From an uncultured Pseudanabaenaceae cyanobacterium (lineage in GTDB: Bacteria; Cyanobacteriota; Cyanobacteriia; PCC-9006; JAAUQQ01), in contig CALLAT010000111.1 in NCBI GenBank assembly GCA_938002085.1, forward strand, positions 1 through 34,125: a DNA stretch of 34,125 nt, written 5' to 3'. Position numbers and translations under genes: made by a program. The notes under the pieces are model-generated. The model did not search any database and was not told the origin of the DNA. It worked only from the letters and a program-made list of their open reading frames with translations. Numbering within the stretch: position 1 is the stretch's first letter; every line of letters begins with the position of its first letter. This document shows, piece by piece, positions 15,159 through 23,800 of this stretch.

Positions 15159-16910
15159 TTAGACGAACTCAACTGCGCTGCTGTCTAGAGCCAAAGCCTC
15201 ATTACCTCGGGTCTTAATCACGGCAATAAGCTCATTGTCGCCATGGAAGAGGGCATCGCCACAGCTGCCCATGCTGTACAGGTTGTAGTCCGAGGCTTCG
15301 CCATTGAGCTGGAGCGTATCCCCCTGGCTGGCGTTGAAGTCACGGATAAAGGCAAAGTCGCCTGTGCCCCAATTTCCATCCTGACCATCGTTGTAGTAGG
15401 CCTGGTTGGCATCGCCAAGGACAAACAGGTCGCTGCCAGCGCCACCATGGAGAATGTCGATTTCACCGACGCCACCAGTCGTTGCATCAGCACCTACTAG
15501 GGTGTCTGAGCCACGACCGCCATTGAGGCGATCGTTGCCTTTGCCACCCATGAGGAGGTCGTTGCCTGCACGACCGAAGAGGCGATCGCTGCCTTCCATG
15601 CCCTGGAGTTCATCGTCTGCGGTGGTGCCCCGGAGGCGATCGCGGCCATTGGTGCCTTCAATCAGGTTATTGCCAGACTCTTCCATAGGTTCAGCGGGCT
15701 CAGGAGTATCTCCTGCGGTTGGGCTGTCCTCCATTGGAATTTCATTGACCGGAGCATCCTCAACAGGAGCTTCGTCGGCAGGCGTTTCTTCCGTAGGAGT
15801 CTCGTTGACTGGGGCATCCTCGACCGGAGTCTCATCAACAGGTGTTTCTTCTGTAGGAGTCTCGTTGACTGGGGCATCCTCGACCGGAGTCTCGTCAACG
15901 GGTGTGTCTTCCGTAGGAGTCTCGTTGACCGGGGCATCTTCAGCAGGTGCCTCGTCAACAGGCGTTTCTTCCATAGGAGTCTCGTTGACCGGGGCATCCT
16001 CGACAGGAGTCTCGTCGGCGGGTGTTTCCTCCATGGAGTCTTCAGGCTGAGATGGCTCGGTGTCTTCGACAGGCTCCGCTGGAGGAGTTGTCTCAGGTTC
16101 GGGGCTAGGCGCTGGAGCTGGGAGCTGATCGGTGGCGAGGTCGATCTTGACGTTGCGGTTGCCAATGGTGATTGTTTGCTCAGCAACATCTCCCAGGTTG
16201 TTACCAGAGAAGTCAACCTCATAGGTGCCCGCGTCTAGGGCGAGCTGATAGCCACCGGAACTATAGGTTTGAGTTGTAAAGGTTTGGTTGGTTGTTGTAT
16301 TCGTCGCTGTGACTGTGATGCCGCCTAAGCCTTCACCCACAGTGTAGAAGTCGTCATCGGTGACCGCATCGTCGAAGGCAACCCCTGTGAGGAATACATC
16401 ATTGCCAGATCTGGCAAAGTTTTGGGTGGTCATCAAGGCGTTGTAGCCGTTGTACTCGCCCTCTATTGCGCCGATGCCAATTTCGCGGAAGTTGTCGCTG
16501 AGGATATTGGTGCGGTGGCCGGAGCTTTTGAATAGGCTGTTGTGTTCGGCGGCAATGGTGGTGGTGGGATTGATATTGCCTGTGCTGCCCTGGTAGGCGA
16601 TGTTTTCGCCCCAGGTCCAGTTGCCCGTGAAGTCGTAGTTGGCCTGGCGCATGCGATCGCCAGCACTGCTACCCCCCGCTCCAGTGTGAGAGAACTGGTC
16701 TTGGTCCAGCATCCACTGGCTATGGCTGCGAGAGGAGTCAATCAGGTCGAAATTAAAGACTAATGCTTGTTTGGCGCTGCCGTCCAAGGTTCCGTTCGCG
16801 AGACCTTGGTTGAGGTCAATACCTTGACGCTGGGCTTCTGCATTGGGATTGGCACGAGCGCGGTTGACCAATTCGAGCATGTATTGCTCTTGAGCTGTTG
16901 GAGTAGCCAT
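15159..16910 (-). CDS. CAP (SCP/PR1) domain protein with acidic repeat linker and RTX calcium-binding C-terminus
   Basis: 583 residues in four parts. Residues 1-170 are a CAP domain of the bacterial YkwD-like kind: MLELVNRARANP, H63 in SHSQWML, H75 in FSHTGAGG, E102 in WGENIAY, H132 in SGHRTNIL. Residues about 175-262 form a beta module shared with the paralogue at 17926 (DDDFYTVGEGLGGI, SGGYQLALDAGTYEVDFSG). Residues about 268-413 are a Pro/Glu/Asp/Thr linker with 20-residue repeats. Residues 414-500 are RTX nonapeptides (GRAGNDLLMGGKGNDRLNGG), and the last 80 residues resemble the C-terminal type I secretion domain. No N-terminal signal is present, so export by ABC/TolC machinery is inferred. 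AAGGA lies 8 nt before the ATG. CAP domains bind sterols or lipids, or are proteases, in different groups; the role here is unknown. Confidence 0.92.
   Translation of the reverse strand: MATPTAQEQYMLELVNRARANPNAEAQRQGIDLNQGLANGTLDGSAKQALVFNFDLIDSSRSHSQWMLDQDQFSHTGAGGSSAGDRMRQANYDFTGNWTWGENIAYQGSTGNINPTTTIAAEHNSLFKSSGHRTNILSDNFREIGIGAIEGEYNGYNALMTTQNFARSGNDVFLTGVAFDDAVTDDDFYTVGEGLGGITVTATNTTTNQTFTTQTYSSGGYQLALDAGTYEVDFSGNNLGDVAEQTITIGNRNVKIDLATDQLPAPAPSPEPETTPPAEPVEDTEPSQPEDSMEETPADETPVEDAPVNETPMEETPVDEAPAEDAPVNETPTEDTPVDETPVEDAPVNETPTEETPVDETPVEDAPVNETPTEETPADEAPVEDAPVNEIPMEDSPTAGDTPEPAEPMEESGNNLIEGTNGRDRLRGTTADDELQGMEGSDRLFGRAGNDLLMGGKGNDRLNGGRGSDTLVGADATTGGVGEIDILHGGAGSDLFVLGDANQAYYNDGQDGNWGTGDFAFIRDFNASQGDTLQLNGEASDYNLYSMGSCGDALFHGDNELIAVIKTRGNEALALDSSAVEFV
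15721..16035 (-). repeat. 60-base tandem repeat encoding an acidic Pro-rich linker
   Basis: About five imperfect 60-base units in the CAP-RTX gene, each coding for a 20-residue unit like PVDETPVEDAPVNETPTEET. Units differ mainly at third positions and at a few V/A, T/M and D/E swaps. Such arrays expand and contract by slippage or recombination and act as spacers between domains. Confidence 0.9.
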
Positions 16911-16938
16911 ATTGATATTCCTTATGAGAGCTAGTTTT

Positions 16939-16971
16939 CTGTGAACTCGATCTGTGAATTTAGGCCGTGAA
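16939..16971. promoter_or_regulatory. Three direct heptamers spaced 13 bases in the leader of the CAP-RTX gene
   Basis: CTGTGAA at 16939-16945, CTGTGAA at 16952-16958 and CCGTGAA at 16965-16971 repeat with an exact 13-base period, about 30-60 bases before the ATG at 16910. Direct heptamers at fixed spacing suit a response regulator that binds head to tail. The regulator is unknown. Confidence 0.4.
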
Positions 16972-17548
16972 TCCGGATAGTTCCAGTTTGGGTAAACGAT
17001 TCCTGCCGAAGGTCTAAATGAATGACGTTCGATGTGTTAGGAATTCACTTTTGGCTGGATTAAAGGCTCTTATAGCTAGCTGAAAGACTTCTCAAAAGTC
17101 AGAAGTTAGGAGCTTTAGACCCATTGCCTGCTATTTGCTTTGATTAGACATAGTTAACCTGTTCCGAACGATTAAAGTGAGTCGTTCGAATCCCTACGCT
17201 TGAGGGCAAGACGGGGTGGCGTTTATCTATCTAACTCGTTTTGCGAGGCTGGCATTGACTACGCCAGGGGCTGAGCAAAACGACAAAATAGCAGTTGCAG
17301 ATGTTTGAGAAAAGGGTCAGCTTGCTTCGAGCCTGCCGTAAATCAGCAGCTTCGGGAATGTGAAGGGCATCTCCCAGCATCAAAGGGCTGAGAAGCTTTG
17401 CTTGTAAGCAGATCTAACATCTGGAAGTTGTGTTGACGTCACACCACCATAGGAGCTTTAAGGCTTGCAAGGTTGCGCAGGCGCTTTAGATTCCAAGGCA
17501 GCGGGTAGAGTGACCAATGGAGCGGGAATTACCCTCACTCCGTATAAA

Positions 17549-17564
17549 TGTGACTTGACTCACA
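17549..17564. promoter_or_regulatory. CRP/SYCRP1-like binding site
   Basis: TGTGACTTGACTCACA has perfect TGTGA and TCACA halves separated by 6 bases, the consensus of cyanobacterial cAMP receptor protein SYCRP1 and E. coli CRP. It overlaps TATAAAT (17543-17549). It lies about 640 bases before the CAP-RTX start, far for direct control of that gene unless the leader is long. Confidence 0.5.
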
Positions 17565-17754
17565 CTTGTCTTACGTTAACAACGCTGTGTAAAAACGGCA
17601 ACTGTAAAAACGATTTTTCTAGGCCTTTTTGCGGAAGGGAACTTTGCTTTGACGAGAGAGCTTATTACTTTGTTCCCCGCTGTTGATTTGATGATTTTTT
17701 AACCTGTATTTCTATCCTGTTCAGGGATTTCTATTTCGCTAAAAATCTCCGTAT

Positions 17755-17815
17755 TCCAAAAGAAAAATACCCTACAGATTGACTCACTCAATCTGTAGGG
17801 TATTTTTCTTTTGGA
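17755..17815. terminator. 28-bp perfect hairpin terminator of the second CAP gene
   Basis: A perfect 28-bp stem (17755-17782 with 17788-17815) around loop CTCAC. The left arm has AAAAGAAAAATACCC and the right arm GGGTATTTTTCTTTT, so A and T tracts lie within the stem and it can work on both strands. It lies about 110 bases past the stop of the CAP-FG-GAP gene. Confidence 0.82.
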
Positions 17816-17925
17816 CTTTTGCCTGAGGACTGGTTCGGAGGCTGGTCGCTCACATCCCAGTTTGTCGTCCATAGAGCTGGCAGACAATCACTAAGTCGTT
17901 GGCCTACCTCATGAGCGCTATGCGC

Positions 17926-19560
17926 CTATAGAACCAGTTGAGAAGCGCCGTCAGGGACATTGGCAATGATTTGCTCTTGAGCAATGCCGGTAGGGCTTGC
18001 CATGTTCCAGAGCAGTCCTATGCCAGAGCTGTGACGCCAGAAGATGTCAGTTGTGCCGTTGGAGTCGAAGTCCTTCGCCCCTTCAATCTGCCAGCTTTGG
18101 TCGTCAACGGTTCTGCCCACTAGGGCTTCACTGATGATGCTTGAGCCATTCATCGTCCAGAGTAGGGTTTGGCCTGCCGATGAGTTGTTCAGCAGGATGT
18201 CTGTGAACTGGTCGCCATTAAAGTCTGCGGTGGCGACAATCTTCCAGTTGCTATCGCCGAAGCCACGGCCCACTAGGCTTTCGCCTTTGATCGTGCCGTC
18301 GGTGTTCATATACCAAGCGACGATCTGATCGGCGGTTTCATTGCGTAGCAGGATGTCATTGGTGCCGTCTCCGTCAAAGTCGCCGGTGCCCACGAGGCTC
18401 CAGTTGGGATCTTTGACGTCGCGGCCAATGAGACGCTCTCCGGCGATCGCTTCTCCGTAGGGGGTCATTTGCCACAGTAAGTTTTGGCCAGAGACAAAGT
18501 TCCGCAGTAGAACATCGTCCTGTCCATCACCATTGAGATCGCCAGTGGTCTGGAGTTTCCAGTTGGTGTCTTCAATGGTGCGACCCGTGGCGGTTGTTGA
18601 AGCCGTGAGATTGGGGGCATCTAGCTGAAAGCTGGAGACCATGCTGGTCACGGTGTCCCAAGCAATGAAAGCTGGGGTTTTGATGTCGGCAGGTTGGCTT
18701 TGCACCTGGCCACTTTGAGGGCGCAGGGGCTGGAGTGCTTGGCTGAGGCCGGTGTCTAGGTCTAGCTTGATGTTGCGATCGCTAATGGTGACATAGCGCT
18801 GGAAGGTGTCACTCAGTCCACCTCCCGAAAAGCTGACTTCATAGGTACCTGGATCAAGCTCTAGCTGGTAGCCCCCAGAACCATAGGTGGTGGTGCTAAA
18901 GCTTTGTGCATTATCGGTTCGAACCGCAGAGATGCTAATGCCACTGAGACCTTCGCCTACGGTGTAGAAGTCGTCATCGATGACAGCATCATTAAAGGCG
19001 ACTCCGGTTAAGAATGCGCTGCTGGCGTCGGTATGGGCGAAGTTCTGGGTGGTCATCAGGGCATTGAAATCTCGGGAGGTGCCGCTGCTATCCTGCCCAG
19101 TGAATATCCCGGTCAGTGCGCCAATGCCAATTTCGCTAAATGAGCTCCCCAGCGCATTGGTTCGATGCCCTTCACTGACAAAGAGCCCATCGTTTTGGGC
19201 GGAGAGGGTGGAGACAATATCCACGTTGCCCGTAGTGCCGTTGTAGGCTAGGTTCTCCCCGGAACGCCATTGGCCTGAAAAGTCATACCCTGCATTGGCC
19301 ATGCGCCGTTGGGAAGTGTTTCCTCCTGCCCCCGCGTGGGAGAAAGTATTGTTGTCTAGCATCCATTGGCTATGGCCCCTTGCCGCATCAATGAGATTGA
19401 AGTTGAATGCCAAAGGCTGTTTGGCTGCGGTGGAGATTGTTCCGCTGGCTAAGCCCGCATTGAGATCGATGCTATTACGAGCTGCTGCTGCATTGGGGTT
19501 AGCGCGATCGCGGTTGAGTAATTCGAGCATGTACTGCTCGAAATCTGTGGGTTGAGCCAT
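17926..19560 (-). CDS. CAP (SCP/PR1) domain protein with C-terminal FG-GAP (VCBS) repeats
   Basis: 544 residues, paralogue of the gene at 15159 over the first 275: YMLELLNRDRANPNA, GHSQWMLDNNTFSHAGAGG, SGENLAYNGTTGNV, EGHRTNALGSSFSEIGIG, then the shared beta module (DDDFYTVGEGLSGI, SGGYQLELDPGTYEVSFSG). After a 40-residue linker the C-terminus is not RTX but four FG-GAP/VCBS repeats with calcium-type loops DLNGDGQDD, DFDGDGTND, DFNGDQFTD and DFDSNGTTD and phrases such as LLWTMNGSSIISEALVGR. These are close to the repeats of the 829-residue protein at 2966. No N-terminal signal is visible. The shared N-terminus with a swapped C-terminus points to domain shuffling between neighbours. Confidence 0.92.
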   Translation of the reverse strand: MAQPTDFEQYMLELLNRDRANPNAAAARNSIDLNAGLASGTISTAAKQPLAFNFNLIDAARGHSQWMLDNNTFSHAGAGGNTSQRRMANAGYDFSGQWRSGENLAYNGTTGNVDIVSTLSAQNDGLFVSEGHRTNALGSSFSEIGIGALTGIFTGQDSSGTSRDFNALMTTQNFAHTDASSAFLTGVAFNDAVIDDDFYTVGEGLSGISISAVRTDNAQSFSTTTYGSGGYQLELDPGTYEVSFSGGGLSDTFQRYVTISDRNIKLDLDTGLSQALQPLRPQSGQVQSQPADIKTPAFIAWDTVTSMVSSFQLDAPNLTASTTATGRTIEDTNWKLQTTGDLNGDGQDDVLLRNFVSGQNLLWQMTPYGEAIAGERLIGRDVKDPNWSLVGTGDFDGDGTNDILLRNETADQIVAWYMNTDGTIKGESLVGRGFGDSNWKIVATADFNGDQFTDILLNNSSAGQTLLWTMNGSSIISEALVGRTVDDQSWQIEGAKDFDSNGTTDIFWRHSSGIGLLWNMASPTGIAQEQIIANVPDGASQLVL

Positions 19561-20138
19561 GGATTGAAGAAGAATCTGGGAGTTAAGTTGCTGAACTTGA
19601 AACCAGAGGAATTGAGAGCGTTATGCAGGGCAGCAACAGAAGTTGCTTCTTCATGTTTGAAGCTGGGGGGAACCTGTTTAGGTTTAGAACGATACAGACA
19701 TGGATTCGCCGATTTCCGATAAGAGACTCTAAATGGGTGCTTTAACCTAGATACACCGCATGTGAGCAAACGGATTCAAAGCGTTTCCCGTAATCTCTCT
19801 CTAGTTGGATCGCTGAGGGCAAGGCTTCATAGTTGCATCATCATCATCATTAGAGCTCTGAGTGGGTCTAACAACTAATAGCACTGCCCGGCCATGGGCT
19901 TAATTACAGTTTTGTGATTTTACTGTCACCGTTTTGTGAATGTTTTTGGGTATGGCGGAAGAGAATTGAAATTGTCTTTATGGATGCTTGGAGCGTTATC
20001 AAAATCGCTGGAAAATTGACGGTGCTTGTCTCTTGATGGCGCTTTCGAACTTGCTGATGGCTGAAAAATACTTGCTTATTACAAGCCTTTTCCCAAGCCT
20101 TTTCCCAAGCCTAAAGCTCTTGTGAAAGGTTTAGTTGC
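19561..20138. other. Gene-free interval between dut and the CAP-FG-GAP gene
   Basis: About 580 bases with no supported gene. It holds a CATCATCATCATCAT run (about 19834-19848), two direct TTTTGTGA boxes 22 bases apart (19910-19917 and 19932-19939), and a tandem AAGCCTTTTCCC near 20085-20112. The TTTTGTGA pair, two helical turns apart, may belong to the CAP gene promoter region. No hairpin terminator for dut was found. Confidence 0.4.
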
Positions 20139-20576
20139 TTAGGCATTTGTTATGCCGCTGGAGCCAAAGCCGCCTTCGCCGCGAATGGTGTTACTGAGTT
20201 CTGAGACTTCAGTGACGTTGGCGTAGATGACGGGGCAGATGACCATTTGGGCGATGCGCATGCCTGGGGTGACTTCGAAGGCTGTGCTGCTGTGGTTGAT
20301 GAGGATGATTTTGATTTCGCCGCGATAGCCTTCGTCGATGGTGCCGGGGCTGTTGAGGACGGTGAGGCTGTGTTTGAGGGCGAGGCCGCTGCGGGGTCGG
20401 ACCTGGGCTTCGGTGTTGGGGGGGAGGGCGATCGCAATCCCAGTAGCCACCAATGCAGTCTGCCCCGGCTTAATGATCACCGCTTCCACGGCGTAGAGGT
20501 CCATGCCTGCGTCGCCGGGATGGGCGTACTTCGGCAGGATGGCTGCGGGGTGGAGTCTTTTAATTTGGAGATTCAT
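20139..20576 (-). CDS. dut: dUTP diphosphatase (dUTPase)
   Basis: Trimeric dUTPase hydrolyses dUTP to dUMP and pyrophosphate, keeping uracil out of DNA and supplying dTMP synthesis. The 145-residue product has all five motifs in order: [39 protein letters not shown] and the C-terminal [10 protein letters not shown] loop that closes over the substrate. It is a single gene divergent from the CHAT protein, with about 250 bases between the starts. Confidence 0.97.
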   Translation of the reverse strand: MNLQIKRLHPAAILPKYAHPGDAGMDLYAVEAVIIKPGQTALVATGIAIALPPNTEAQVRPRSGLALKHSLTVLNSPGTIDEGYRGEIKIILINHSSTAFEVTPGMRIAQMVICPVIYANVTEVSELSNTIRGEGGFGSSGITNA

Positions 20577-20708
20577 GGGGGCGATCGCTGGGGAAATGGT
20601 GGACCCTCATTATTTCGCTAGATGACCTCTCTGCCATTTTGATCAACGGTTTCCGCTAAATTTGCCCCGACCGGGGATGCCATTATCCACGCTGAGATGC
20701 AAGGTGTT

Positions 20709-20807
20709 AGCCCGGTGGCTTAATGGATTTCCCTATATTGTTGGTTTTGTTAGCGGACCCGAGAGAGTCCTTGGGCAAACTAAAAACAATCATTTGGCCA
20801 CCGGGCT
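20709..20807 (+). promoter_or_regulatory. Long-range inverted repeat in the leader of the CHAT gene
   Basis: AGCCCGGTGGC (20709-20719) is the exact complement of GCCACCGGGCT (20797-20807); a G-U pair would extend it to 12. The arms are 77 bases apart and the right arm ends 11 bases before the GGGAG ribosome site at 20819. The RNA could fold a domain just before the start of the gene. Confidence 0.45.
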
Positions 20808-20831
20808 GGTCACGCAATGGGAGCCATTGGG

Positions 20832-23800
20832 ATGCTCGGTTTGAGTCATTCTCTAAATCAGTTACGGGGGCTCATTGCTCTGCTGGGTGCCGGTCTGCTG
20901 TCCGGGGCTGGGGCGACGGCGATGGCCCAAGGGGTGAGCTCGGATGGCAGTTTATCGACCACAGTGAGCCGAGAGTCTGCCCTAAATCGCTTTACCGTGA
21001 CGGGGGGCAGTCCCCAGGGCGGTAATTTATTCCATAGCTTTGGCGTCTTTTCTCCAGGCGATAGCTCGGTTTTATTCGACCTCACGGGGGAAGCCTTTGG
21101 TCTAGAGATTGATCGGATCTTTAGCCGGGTTACTGGAACCAGCGCTTCAGAGATCAATGGCTCTCTGTCCATCTTGGGAGGTAATAGTCCAGATCTATTT
21201 TTGCTCAATCCCAACGGGATTATCTTTGGCCACAATGCTCAACTGAATCTTCCTGGCTCTTTTGTGGGTACAACAGCGGAGAGCATTGATTTTGCTGATG
21301 GCGTCAGCTTAACCACAATCTCCCCTCAAGCAAATCCGCTGCTATCTATCTCTATTCCAACGGGATTGCAGTTTGGCAGCAACCCTGGTGCCATCTCAGT
21401 AATAGGAACAGGAAGTAATTTACTGCCGCGAAGTATTCCAATTTCGGCTCCCCCACTCCTTGACCCGACCTTTCCCGCCAAAGGGTTAAGCGTTGCACCG
21501 GGCAATACGCTCGCATTGCTCGGTGGGCCGATTCAATTTGATGGTGGTGAGGTTCAGTCCCTCTCTATCCCCGCACCGGATGGGAGCATGGTGCCATTGG
21601 GAGGCTTGCAGCTAGAACTGGGCAGCGTTGGTGCAGGCCAAGTGGGGCTAGCAGCGAGTCCTCTAGGCTGGACTGCGGACTATTCCGAGGTGGAGCGTTA
21701 TCAGGACATTTCATTCTCGAATCAGTCGTGGCTCAATAACGGTGGCATTAAACCCAGCAGCATTACCATTACCGGCAAAAATATATTAGGAGCGGGCGGT
21801 TCAACGATTTCGCTGCTCAATTTTGGGTCCGAAAAAAATGGCGACATTACCCTCCGAGCCTCTGAGCTGTTTCAGTTCAGTGGGGTTGGACCCCAGTCTA
21901 GCGATATTGAAAATTCAGCATTTCAATCAGGAGCTGGCGGCAATATCGATCTGTTTGCCAATAGCCTGGCTCTAACCGATGGCTCTCGCCTACAGGTCAG
22001 CAGCTACAGCACAGGAAATGCGGGGGATCTGAAGGTTGAGGTCAACGGAGATATCAGCCTCAATGGTTTGACGGATAGATCCAATGAAGTCCTGAATATA
22101 ACCGGCATTACCTCAGCTAACACAAATCAAGGTAGTGCAGGAGAAATCCGGGTTACTGCAAGAAATATCACGCTAGAGAATGGAGCATTGATTAGTGCTG
22201 CAACATTGGGTACAGGTGCAAGCAATGACGTGATCTTGAATGTCGAAGACTCCATTGTGGTTAGGGGCTTGAATTCATACTCATTCGTGAATAGCAACAT
22301 TACGTCTAGTTCCTTTGGGGTCGGTAAGGTCAGTGGAATACTGAAAATCAACGCCGCAAGCCTAGAAGTACTGGATGGCGGCGTTGTTTTAACGAGCACC
22401 TTCGGCACAAGTAACGCGGGTGAAATCATCATTAATGCATCAGACTACATTCGAATTGCTGGCTCTAGCGCAACGCCTCGTGAGCCACTGTTCTCAGGCA
22501 TTGAATCTGATGCCGTAGTAGGTGGATTGGCTCTCGAACTGTTTGTTGATGAGCGCTTGCCGCTGACGGGCGATGCAGGCAACATCAGTATTACAACCCC
22601 CAGATTGGAACTCTTGGATCAGGGGCGAATTAGCGTCACTAATCGAGGGGGCGGTGGTGCTGGAGAGTTAAACATCGTGGCAGAAACCCTGAGCCTGAGC
22701 AGCCAGGCTCAGATCTTGGCTGAAACGGAGTCAGGCTTCGATGGGGATATCAGCATTGCGGCCAGCGAGTCGATCCTGTTGACAGGACAGAGCAACATCA
22801 CGGCTTCCAGCAATGGCAATCAACGTGGCGGCAATATCACGATTGAAACCCAGCATCTCGTCGCTGCCCCCAATAGCAATAGCGATATTCTTGCTGACGC
22901 ACGTGCTGACGCCGCCAACAGCCTGGGTGGCAATATTACGATTAACGCAACATCTATACTCGGGTTCAATCTTGCTGACCCTGCAAGTGAGCAAACGAAT
23001 GACATCACTGCATCATCAAGGCTGGGAGCGCAGGCCGATGGAACAATCGAGCTGAGTCAGCCTAATGTTGACCCAGTCTCAGGCATCACAGCATTGAATA
23101 ATGACCTATCCCAATCAGATGAGGCCCCGATTGCCAATGCCTGCTCCGCCCCATCGACATCCTTAGCCTTCAGTGGTCGGGGAGGCTTGCCGCTTGGTCC
23201 CAACAATCTGCTCCATGACACCTTGAAAGTCGCAGAGGAGGATGGCCCGATTAATCAGGCGATCGCCCTACGTAATCAAGGTTTCTACGGCGAATCTCTA
23301 GCCTTACTGCTAGATGAAGTCGAATCATCCAATACAGCGGCTGAGCCAGAACGACAGGCGATCGCTTTCCGGCAGCTGGGCATCACCCACAAACTGCTAG
23401 AGCAACACCCAGAAAGCCGAGCTGCCCTAGAACAAAGCCTGGCCCTGTCCCAAGCGCTCAACCAACCCGAGCAGGTCAGCGCCACCCTGCTTAGCCTGGG
23501 GAATCTGACCCGAGCCAAGGACAAGATCGAAGAAGCTCGTGGGTATTACCAGCAGGCCTTGGAGCAGAATCCAAGCCGGACCCTAAGACATCAAATTCTG
23601 GCCAACCAGTTGTCGCTGGAAGCCGCCGTTGGTGAGCCTGTCGCTGTGCAACGCCTGGCTGAATTGTTGCAGGACGAACTGGCTGGGGAGATTCGCGACC
23701 CCCGACATTTGGAGACGCGTCTCAATGTGGCTGCAACCCTGTTGAGGCATCGTCAGCTGGCGCTGGCTCCGAGTCTTTTGACCTTCCTGGGTCAAGATCT

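Larger units (their letters stand above)
16911..17925. other. 1-kb gene-free interval between the two CAP genes
   Basis: No supported gene. It holds the three heptamers near the CAP-RTX start, a 7-bp inverted repeat CGAACGA/TCGTTCG (17165-17171 with 17182-17188), a CRP-like site (17549-17564), and the 28-bp terminator of the second CAP gene (17755-17815). Because the CAP-RTX gene reads leftward from 16910, much of this interval is probably its regulatory region. A short regulatory RNA cannot be excluded. TTCGAATCC at 17185 is not part of a tRNA. Confidence 0.5.

Noticed and set aside
15721-16035. Regular 60-base array as a possible CRISPR
   Set aside because: Units are contiguous without unique spacers and keep one protein frame.
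15406-16050. Plus-strand Ser/Gly/Val repeat protein (GVSSTGVSSV...)
   Set aside because: A shadow of the 60-base repeats of the CAP-RTX gene; no start signals.
17150-17200. TTCGAATCC resembling a tRNA T-loop
   Set aside because: Flanking bases do not form a T-stem, and no D-arm, anticodon arm or acceptor stem is present.
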